64,000 bases of DNA from Argopecten irradians. Its lineage: Eukaryota; Mollusca; Bivalvia; Pectinida; Pectinidae. Positions 48,301-60,300 of the stretch are shown one piece after another (within the stretch, counting starts at the first letter, position 1; each line of letters starts with the position of its first letter). The DNA is taken from the NCBI RefSeq assembly GCF_041381155.1, contig NC_091135.1, forward strand, positions 4,791,620-4,855,619, written 5' to 3'. Below the pieces are notes generated by a model. It had not been told where the DNA came from and did not search any database. It worked only from the letters and a program-made list of their open reading frames with translations. A program made the translations under genes and the position numbers.

Positions 48301-51300
48301 AATATTCTGTTTCAAAGTGGTTTTTCACCCTTTTGCACCAACAATTTTGGTTAACAACTCATATATATTTAGAAACTTCATATCACACCCTTTTCAGATT
48401 TTATAAGAAAAAATATGTTTTTGCGTTAATGACGTTACCATAGCAACCGGAAATTGGGACTTTCACAAAAATGTAAAGTTTCTTACATGTACATGTATAG
48501 CTCTTAAAGCCTATGAAAGTGATTTAAGTGTTCTTTTAATAACTTAATAATCAAGTATATCATTGAATAAGAGATGAAAGTTCTATTGAATGTCATATTT
48601 TCAATTTAGTTTTGGTTGTTACCATGGTTACCAAAAATATTTATAACCGACGATTTTTGAAAATGTTTTGATTTAGCGATGTATTTGTCATGCTTTAGCT
48701 GTAGCAAAAATGTTTTATTTTGAAATGTTGGTTACCTTTCAACTTGCATATTGACTTTTGAAGAGAACAGGGTCAAAGTTGATGACAAATTATTGAATTT
48801 TGGCACTAAAATATTACCATGGCAACTGAAAGCAGGTCTATATATTTTGTTTAGCTTATAGAAACATTTATTTGGGCCTCCAGTCGAATGGAAAGGTTTT
48901 TTTTTATTATGTAACGTTTTGTTTGACTCGTTACATGTATGTATTTCGAAAGTCAAGATATTCAGGTGAATATGTTTACATATGCCATTGGATATAATCA
49001 AAATTTCAATGCAGTACTCTTCATATGTGTGTACACTGCAGTAATTTGTTAGTGACCAACGCAACTAATTTATTAATGTACCTAGTGTCACCTTTTCCTT
49101 ATTCCTCCACACAAAAGTATCAATACCATCAACAGAATAAACGTTGACAGAGCAAAAGTTTGTAACACTCAGGGACTTATATGGATTGCATTTTACCTGT
49201 ATAAACGGAAACAGGAAAATAAAGCATGTATGTATATGTACACTTTTCAATGTTTCATAGGGTTAGATGTATTATGCGTGTGTACAATGCTCTGTCTCCA
49301 TAGGTAAGGAAAAGAGATGTATAGGACAGGAGCCTCCACTGTCTTGACCATATTGTATATAGCATGCAATGGTACTTTTGTGTTATGTCTTGTTTAGTTT
49401 GTAGAAACACTGCACCTTACATATATGATACACAGCTATATATGTATGTTATCCAACACAGGCCTTTGTCACTATAGATACAATGTATATATAGAGGTGT
49501 CCGTATATCTGTATAGCCAAAGGCCTGTTGTGTCTACAAGCATGTGTATTTTGTCTTGTCTAAATTGTAGATATATAGATTACATGTATCTGGTATCTTT
49601 GGACTTTGGTCACATCATACAAGCACGTTTGATAGAATTACATACACTTTACTCTACTTTCAGTACACGTTTTCAATTGGTTTAACTACATATGTATGAA
49701 TATAAAATATCCATGTAAATGCATCTATACATTATGTCTGTCCTGCCATGTTTTCTTTTTTAAACAATAACTTGTGTATGTTCACAACTGTATAAATTAA
49801 ATTAGAAAGCACTTAAAAATGAGATACAAGTATGATATTTTTAATTAATAATGCAGATTGGAATATGTTTGTTTGTTTGTTTGAGTTTTACGCCCAATCG
49901 ACAACTCGGGTCATTTTCGGCCAAACTACAGGTCAGACATTAATATCAGGATATAAACAATGATTGCATCTAAAAGATCGGGATAAGAAAAAGGCAAGTA
50001 AGAAATAAAACACTGATTATAAACGTTGATTTTATATAAAAAAAAATTCCATGGTATAAAATAGTTTTGGTTAAAACACATGAGATAACTATGGTGATGA
50101 ACTGGGTGAGTTTCATAACAGGAGATTGGTTATCTTCCTAAGGTAGTCACCCACTGATGTCCATACACATGTAGTCCAAACTGACGTACCTGTAAGTTTT
50201 CAATAAGACACATTTGTAAAAACCATTAAGAATGCTATTACTGAATTATATCCTTTAAATGGCAGTCTCTGTTTGTACAAGCATCAAATGAAATGTATGG
50301 TACACTCTAAGTAACTAAGTATAAACACATATAGTTTTAAAAAATGCTCATAATTACGGTGGCTGATTTGTGCCATTTCGTCTTTTCGCCCCGAAAAGAC
50401 GAGAATTAAAAAACCTTAAATTTCGTCTTTTCGGGGCGAAAAGACGAAATTTAACAAATTTAAATTTCGTCTTTTCGCGGCAAAAAGACGAAAATTAACA
50501 AACCTTAATTTTCGTCTTTTCGTCTTTTCGCCCCGATAAGACGAAATTTAACTATCTTAATTTTCGTCTTTTCGTCTTTTCGTGTGGAAGTCATTTTTAA
50601 ATCTTTTTATCTTAATATTGACTTAATTGTTCAATATGGAAGCATCAAAGTAGTTTATGATAACAATCGATTTATTAAATTGATAGTATTACAAGGTTCT
50701 TCGTCAATAACTAAGATTAGAAGTTTTAAAACAGAAGTCAACATGTATGTTTACAGCAGTTACGTAGTTTTCTCACACGTGGCATGTGCCACGTGCCATT
50801 AACAGATTCATCATTCCGCAAATCCTTTAGCTTGATTAGTACATTTTTTTTAATTCATTAATGTTATTTTTTGTGTTCTAATCGCCCTATTTCGCACTTA
50901 CGCTTATCAAAACATTGCCGTGTATATGCACATACTGAACTTAAGATGCTAAACATAGCACATACAGGAGTTGCCTCCCCTATACAACTTGGAAAAAAAA
51001 GTTGTCGGCGGGTAATATTTGAAAGCGTTTGAACCACGGATCAACTTGTTAACAAAATAATTTCTGAAAGACAACTCGTGAAGACTTTGAGTTTAAAGGA
51101 AGAACTTGTACCAAGAAATTGCTCAAATACCGTTAATTATAACAGTCAATCAGTGGGTACAATATACTGTGTATTATTTGAAAAGACATTTTGACTACAT
51201 ACATGACATGGTCTTCATCATAATTGTACATTAGAAATAACATTATAATCTCCGTCGTATATGAAAGATGACAAAGTATATCTGTAATTTGTAATTTTTC

Positions 51301-54300
51301 GGGGCGAAAAGACGAAAATTAAGGTTTGTTAATTTTCGTCTTTTCGTCCCGAAAAGACGAGAATTTTTGAAGGCGAAAAGACGAAAATTAAAGGCGCTAA
51401 TTAGCGTGCTTCACTTTCGTCTTTTCGTGTTTGAGTTTTCGTCTTCTCATCTTTTCGCCGCGAAATGACGAAATTTAATTTGTTAATTTTCGTCTTTTCG
51501 GGGCGAAAAGACGAAAAGACGAGAATTAAGGTTTTTAATTTTCGTCTTTTCGGGTCGAAATGACGAAAAGACGAAATGGCATAAATCAGCCACCGTAATA
51601 TTGAATACAATAGCGCTACAATGAATTGCACCACGGCCGAATCGCACTGCCTTCCTTTCGTTTGAAGTAACCGTGAACAAAAGACAAGTAACGGTTTGTT
51701 TGTGGTTTTGGTTGAAAGCCCTTCCCGCTCATTCTGATTGGTCGTTTACCTGCAGTTAGTGAAGGTGTCCAACAGCAGCAGAGTGGAGTTACGTATACAC
51801 ACTAATTCATTAACAAATTTAACACACCATCAGATATACCTCAAACACTACATTGAATTTTCTGCTCATAAGCATGTTTCATATACATGGATATGGATTT
51901 TATTATAGTATTTTGAAATAATTAAAATAATCATTTGAGACTATTTTCATTGAATGAGGCTGTGTACTGTATTTTTTCATTGAAATGATAGTATGGATCG
52001 AACTGATAATGAAGTCAAATAACATCTATACAAAGACTGCATCTGTATTACAGCATACCGCTTATTATTAAGGAAAACTTATAAACGGCAATCCTTTGAT
52101 CTCCCACACAGCTCAGGCGACGACCAGTTTGCAAAACGTTTCTGATTGGCCGACCAACCAGGGAACAGTATCGACGTGAGTGTAACACTTTGACTAAAAG
52201 TGTAAGAACACCGATCAGTGATATTCCAGGAATGTACCCTCCACTAAGGGGAACCAAAACGCCAGGACATATCACATTGTATGTCCCTTTCGTATTGATT
52301 GTGTTGGAGACGAGCCTCACTATTTATATATTTGTTTAAAACGAGTTGATATAATAGCTATAGTTTTATCCGCTGCGCACGGACCGTCTCTGTTTCCGCT
52401 GTGGTGGAATTCATTGTAAGGGATGCAAGGCATGTATACATATAATGCATTGTATGATGCGTTAGACACGGTTCTCGGTTTTACGATGGCCGCTGATTAA
52501 GTAGTTGTGCATTGTACATTTATAACTTGATAAAGAGTGCATGACCGTTTACTTGAAGTAGATAAATGCACAACTGCTTCAGAGTAAATGGTCGTACAAC
52601 TAGTTCTACTTCAATCAAAAGCAGTAATTTGACGGCTCAAACGGGCCACCGTACATTTGTTTTTTACCTGTACAGGATTTAAAATTGTGTAATGCATAGT
52701 TAAGAGAACACACCTTGAAATGTCCTTTACACTTACCAGTCTCGATATTTGATCCTTTGTTTTGTTAGATGGAATTTAAACAAACGTGCTGTCACGCTAC
52801 TGATCTTAGAATCTAAGTAACTTTGTCTTCTTTCAAACAAAAATGAGATGAGTCATCATTGACACTTAACCTGACAAATAATAGATAGTTATTGTGACAT
52901 TGGGCAAGTCTTATATAGTGTTACTGCACACATTTTTTCTTCTTAAAGATGCATATGTCTGGAATTTCAAGCAACACATCAACATGCCGTGTCAGATTTT
53001 GACCCGAAGTGGAATCCAATATACATTTCTTTTTCTTCGTCACATATATCAAACGATGTTTTAAAATTCATATTCTAATAATAAATTTCTTTTGTGAATA
53101 AATTTATAGTTTGAGAAAATCAACTAAAAATCTATGCCCATCTTGATCTCACATGTGCTTGTTTTGTACCGACGAAGTTAAAGTTAGAAATTGTACCGTG
53201 CCGCGATTTCCGTCGAAGTCATTATCTAATTTGTAGAGGCGACAGAAAACTTATTTCGGCATGTTATGAATTACATATTTGAGTATTTTGAAATGTATAG
53301 TAAATATTTTTTTTTATTTTGTATTAGGATTAAGTTTACTGTGTAGTACACAATATACTTATTACATGTACTTAATCTACGAGAAAATTATTGTTTGAAG
53401 AGTGGATTTCTTTCAATATAAGTGGTCACACATAAAATTGACAATATCAACTACAAAAATGTGAAATACAAGTATTAATTCTTGCTACTTGTTGCATATT
53501 TCGAGACACAATTTCGAATCTACGCTCCGGCGGTTACGCCGTCTGACACACGACGTCAACAATTTAAAAATTCTCAGAATTAAGTTAGCATGACTTTTCA
53601 ATTCACTGAAAGAGAACAAAGACGTTGCCAAATGAATTTTTGTTTAGACAAAAGTTGTCGGTTATTTTCTGTTGTTTTACAACATGTTAACAGTATCCCG
53701 ATAACTCAAGAAATAAGGGAGATATTGCTATTTTCTCAACACCGACATAAAAATGCGTATAAATGCGTACTTGGGAGTTAGGCCGTCCATTCTGCGATGT
53801 CATGCTACCGGATCCCGGTAAACATACTTATTTCTCCGTACCCCACTTCTGACACAGGGATCTGAGCATTAGTTACAGATTATATAATCATGGACCGACC
53901 AGAGTGCCGTAAGACCATTTTCAGACGTTAAGAGGTCTAAATCAAAACACGGTGTTTTTTTTTTAGGAAAAAAAAAGATTTTTATTACTTAAAAGAGAAA
54001 TGATACAATAAGTTGCCCTCACACAGGAGGGGATCCATTCAACTCACAACTTTTACACGTATTTAAATTCAAAAGACACAATGTAAAACTGCAGGGTTCA
54101 AGCAGAAGAAAAAATAAGTAAAAGCAAGAAAACTTGAAACTTCATAAAACTGCATTTGTAATCTCAGGCCTATTTTTAATTGAGGCATTTTAAGCTGTAA
54201 AGTTTCAGATGGTCTGAGATAGAGTTCATGGCAAAGTAAACAAGTGTTAATTTTTGGACTATAATGGAACTAACTATCATTCAAAATGGTTTGTAAAAAT

Positions 54301-57300
54301 ATGAAATGTTCTGACTTAAATTGCCTTTTCTTGACTACTTGAACCCTGTTTTAAGAAGCACATGAATACTGGTATGTTTGTTTGTACAGTACAGTTGTGT
54401 AGAATATTAAATATGAACAAACACATGGACACACAATTTTACCTCTCAACTACAGTTAGATTCCAGACAATTTATATATTGGCTGACGAGGGTGCCTCAC
54501 CTAACCTATTGCTTTCCTCTTCCAGTGGTGAGAGGTAATTATATATAATTTATAAAGTAAAATTATCATTTCTTACTCCTTTAATTACATTTCTTTGGGT
54601 GAATATTAGAGTATAGAGAGGAAAGAGAGAGAGAAAAAGAAGAAGAAGAAAGAGAGAGAGAAAAGAAGAAGAAGAAAAAAAATGGGGTGTGGAAGGGGAG
54701 CTTGAGGGGTAGATCTTGGAGGAGTAGGAAGGAGGGAAGAGGATGGTGCTATCAATGATAATTTATACAAATTTAACTTGATGATATATGAATAAAAACA
54801 TCTGCTTATTCTTAGAAGATGGATCAGCAACACTGTTGGTAGCATTGGAGAGTGGTTTAAGGAGAGACGAATATCACGGTGTTAAATCATCCTATACATG
54901 ATACCTTATACGAGTAGAAAGGGCACTTTGGTGGGTCCATGATTACGTAATCTGTGACTAATTCGCAGAAATTTATACAGGTGTACTGTTTACGTTTCGG
55001 TTGACTGGTTACGCATGTGTGTATAATTTCTCATGTGTGAGCTGTTTATAGCTTGCACTGTGTTTTCTCTTTTATATTCTGGACTTAGTCTTGTTAGCTT
55101 GATTAACGAAACTTGTGTAGGCGTTTCACATTAGTACTGGTGAGTATATGGACAGTGCGGCTTTGGGAACTGAAATATAGGCTTTACAATCCTGTGTAAA
55201 AACTTCAATTGCGAATGCTCATAATCAGAAATGTTTCATTACCGATAGATCTACAGTTAAAACTATTTGATGCACTTGTGATGCCAATTTTATTATATGC
55301 ATGTGAAATCTGGGGTTTCGAAAATATTAAGAATATAAAAAAATTACACTTACAATTTTGTAAACGGATTTTAAATGTCCGTATTAGTACACCAAATTAT
55401 ATGGTATACGGTGAATTGGGCAGGTTCCCTTTAGAAATTGAAATAAAAACAAAAATGATTATGTTCTGGCATAAACTCGTAACGGGGGAAACGAAATTAT
55501 CTACTACAATGTATAAATTATTGTATAAGTTGCATCAGGACTCCGTATTCAGTTCTAGGTGGTTATTATATATTAGAGATATATTGAATAATACTGGGTT
55601 TAATGATATTTGGTCACTTCAACTATCTTGTACAGTTAATAGAAATTATCTTAAAACAATTATTAAACAAAGACTACAAGATCAATTTATTAAAAATGGT
55701 ATCATGAAATTGACAGTTCCTCGCGAGGTCAAATGTATTCTTTTTTAAGTCTCAATTCAATTTTGAACCATACCTTTTAAAACTTAATCATAACCAACGT
55801 AAATATCTGTGTAAATTTAGAACTTCTAATTTAAAATTCCCTATAGAGACAGGCAGATGGAACAACATCACTCGCGAGGAAAAGTTATGTCCTCTCTGTA
55901 CAAATTGTATTGGAGATGAGTACCACTATCTATATGTATGTAATCATGAATCTGTTGTAGCATTACGAGGAATTTATATGCCAAGATACTACTTTACTAA
56001 TCATAATTATCACAAAATGAAAGGAATGTTTACTATCTGCAATACAGCTCTATTAAGTAAAGTAAGTAGTTTTATTCAGAGAGTAATTAAGCTTCTTTAA
56101 ACTATATAAGGAAAAATAGAATTGTTAGTTTCAATGTATTTAAATTTGCCTTTTGATGACTGTATCCATCTATTATTTCCTTCTTTATTTTCATTTTTAT
56201 AATTATTATTTTTGTTCCTTTTGACCTCTTGTTGCATATGTACATATGTCATGAGTGAATAAATAAAATCTTGAAATCTTGAAATCTTGAATCATGGGAG
56301 GTGTCGTGTAACAGGGTACGGGGGAAGGATGGGCGACAGTATTACTGGGGAGGCCGCTCATGGGTAAAAGGGACTAAGTAGGTTATTGTAGTAACTGATA
56401 TGGGGTTGAGTGTATTAAATTCTGAAACTGATAGGCCAGTACTGAAAATACAAACTTGTAATTTGGATCTAAGAGGGGTTGTTATTGTTTAGTAGTATTG
56501 ATATTACAATTTGATAGGACTAACATTTGTTGTTCAACTTGTTTTTCATGTTTGCTGTATACAGTACATAAAATAGTCAGAAGGGAGACTTTCATTCCGT
56601 TTCATTCTAATTTTCGAGGGGAAAAACACATTTACGCATATTAAGGAACACCATATTCACCTAACTTGCACCACTCTCTGCCTCTTTTATACAGATATAT
56701 TCAACATTCACACATAATAAATACTTGTTGTTACAGTAATACTGCATAGTAATTTGGATTGTTTGTGTAATTAAATAATAATAATGATGATAAATATAGA
56801 AGGACACATAAAATCATGTAGGGAAAATGTCACTGATTAGAAAAGATCATAGATTATGAATTGATTAATGTCTGAAAGTGGACCTAAAAGAATCATTTTT
56901 CATAAAATTCTAATGTATTATCCACCCGTATTTCATACCAAATAACAAACAATTATGTCTTCAAATTCTCCTACAATCATATTTATTTATGATGTGCCTT
57001 ACATAATATACATAGTGTAAATATTTTTTTACTGTTTTTCAAAGGATATGTGTCACTGTCAGAGCCATTCCCATATTAAAGCGACAATTCAGTGAGGCTA
57101 GTGTGGATGATACACAAGATATCTGTCGGCTTGAAAAAGTAATTGGAAATATCAAGATTTGAAAATAGTTTTCTTTTGGTTTGGGCGGTGTGGTAGCTTC
57201 TGTGATTTCATATGATATTTACAAAAACATCGTTTAAGATGCATACCAAACACTAGAGAATTTTTATTAGCCTAAACCTAAGTGTATTATATTTATATAT

Positions 57301-60300
57301 AATAAATAAACAATATACATGTATACAATACATGTGTATATAAGCCAGGTTTTCTTTCCAGTTTTTGATATATAGGATCCCCGATTCTGTGTTTCTAAAA
57401 AAAAATATTTTCTTCTATGCATTTTTACATTAATAACTGCAGTATCATGCATCATCATAGTGTATTTGTATCACAGCATTGTTTGATGTATGGGTATGAA
57501 TTATTTGTATATAGTTGTCATCAATCTATAAACCATTTGCTTAACAAAGCGATGGAATACAATTCACATAAAAATTCATTTAGTTTCCTCTTCATTTTGA
57601 CGAGCAACACCTAAAGTGATTACCTTTTGTTGTCATCAGCTTATCAACATTTTAAGATTTACATGCAGGGCATTTCAAATTTATTTTTATTTGAAATTTT
57701 GTGCACATTCAGGATTCATACATGTATATCTAAACAAATCAACAAATTGCTATGAAGTATGTATAAAGAGTGCACGTGCATTTCATTTTGAATATAAATA
57801 ATATTGAAATACATTTATCTATCGATAGGAACTTGAATGACTTTAAATGTTTCTGATTGGAATGAATACACTATCATCATTTACCAAGCCTTTCAGAAGA
57901 AAGCAAACCTTTCAAGGTACAAATCAAATAATCCATTTAAGATTTGGTTTCACATAGAGAATTGATTCAAACTATTAAAAAGTCCGCAGTTGTTTATGTT
58001 TGAATAGTAACAGCGAAATCCATATATATAGATGTACAACGTCCCGAGAAGAGACTTTTTATATCCGGCCAATGAGATTGCATCTGAAGCCTCGCTCATG
58101 CATATTTTATCGGCCACACAGACAGTTTGAATTTTAATTCGATGATTTTCAAGATGTTTGTCATAATGGGGCTTATATTATCTTAATTATGGCACTTTGT
58201 ATATATGTGTAGGATGATTTTAAAAGGAAAATTATCGCTCTTTCCAACGGTAGTAACCGTTTTTAGCTCACCTGGCCCGAAGGGCCGGTGAGCTTATGTC
58301 ATGGCGCGGCGTCCGTCGTCCGTCGTCCGTCGGCGTCCGTCTGTCCGTCAACATTTCCTTTAAATCGCTACTAGTCATAGAGTTCTGCATGGATTGTAAC
58401 CAAATTTGGCCACAAACATCCTTAGGGGAAGGGGAACAGAACTTGTATAAATTTTGGCTCTGACCCCCCCGGGGGCAGGAGGGGCGGGGCCCAATAGGGG
58501 AAATAGAGGTAAATCCTATAAATCGCTACTTGTCCTAGAGTTCTGCATGGATTGTAACCAAATTTGGCCACAAACATCCTTGGGGAAGGGGGTACAGAGC
58601 TTGTATACATTTTGGTTCTGGTACCCCGAGGGCAGGAGGGGCGGGGCCCAATAGGGGAAATAGAGGTAAATCCTTTAAATCGCTACTTGTCCTAGAGTTC
58701 AGCATGGATTGTAACCAAAATTAGCCACAAACATCCTTGGGGGAAGGGGAACAGAACTTGTATAAATTTTGGCTCAGACTTCCCGGGGGCGGGAAGGGCG
58801 GGGCCCAATAGGGGAAATAGAAGTAAATCCTTTAAATCACTACTTGTCCTAGAGTTTTACATGGATTGTAACCAAATTTGGCCACAAACATCCTTGGGGG
58901 AAGAGGAACATAACTTGTATAAATTTTGGCTCTGACCCCCGGGGGCGGGAAGGGCGGGGCCCAATAGGGGAAATAGAGGTAAATCCTTTAAATCACTACT
59001 AGTCATAGAGTTCTGCATGGATTGTAACCAAATTTGGCCACAAACATCCTTGGGGGAAGAGGAACATAACTTGTATAAATTTTGGCTCTGGCCCCCCAGG
59101 GGCTGGAGGGGTGGGGCCCAATAGGGGAAATAGAGGCAAAATTTGTGACCAAATTTGGCCATAAACATCCTTGGGGGAAGGGGAACAGAACTTGTATAAA
59201 TTTTGGCTCTGACACCCTGGGGGCAGGAGGGGTGGGGCCCAATAGGGGATTTAGAGGTTAATATTAAAATTCCTTCAGAAAAGAAACAATGAACCTGTAT
59301 TCAGAACATTACTTGGCATTACAAACCAGGTGAGCAATACAGGCCCTCTGGGCCTCTTGTTATGACGATGTACTAGAAATGTGGTTTTATAGCCGATAAA
59401 GGTAGGCGGTTAGAAATTTTGAGTCTGTGAGTTTCCACCCTTCTCGTATATAGTACCATGTAGAGTATGCTTTTAATCGGGTTTTTTATATAGAGCTCTA
59501 AAACGTCTAAAAATGGTCTTAGGGCACTCTGGTGGGTCCATGATTATATAAACTGTAAGTAATTCTCAGATCCCTGTGGTTCCGGTGACCTCTCTGATTG
59601 GTCAATCATAAAGGTAAAATGAAATATCGTTCAGAGCTAATATAATCTTTTTGTATATAGATAGTCATTTCTCCCTAACAGCATATGTATGAATAATTGA
59701 TGTGACGAAATGACTTGTTCATACGCATCTCAACCGAGATAAGTGTACGGATCTTTGATTTTTATCGTAGATTCTATGACGCTGCAAAACTACAAGTTTT
59801 AAATGTAGATATTATAAATTCGCCGCAATTTGCGAATTTGTAACTATAATGTAAGAGAAAGATACAAAGATAAATTGTTATGCATTGTGAGATGACCCCT
59901 CAAACCGCTGAAGTCGCACTCCGAGTCTGTGTCTCTGTCGATGGTAGAAATGTCTATTTTGAACAGCGAAACATGTCTATCGTATCAATATGATAATAAC
60001 AAAGCACATAATTAACAAAGTTCAAAATAATTTCACACTTAAAGTTCTGATGAAGTAAAGGAAAGTATTTATTACGATACATCAAGGACGTAAACCATCT
60101 CCTTGCAATAGTCCAAATGATAATAAACGAAAGTGCTACGCACACCTGTTGTGGAGGAAGATTCCATGCTGAAAATTAAGGTTAGGAAGCAGTTAGGAAG
60201 CACTTAATGTAAAACAGACATATTTATAGTTTCATACAATTTTTAAAACAACTTTATCTATTTTCATTTCACAGAATCCTGCATTTGCGTAACAAAATGA

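Noticed and set aside
46963-50352. A host promoter or gene in the copy-B-only segment (CATATATAGGGG near 47643; 110-codon minus frame at 48732)
   Set aside because: Only a short TATA-like motif and unremarkable frames; no splice or protein family evidence.
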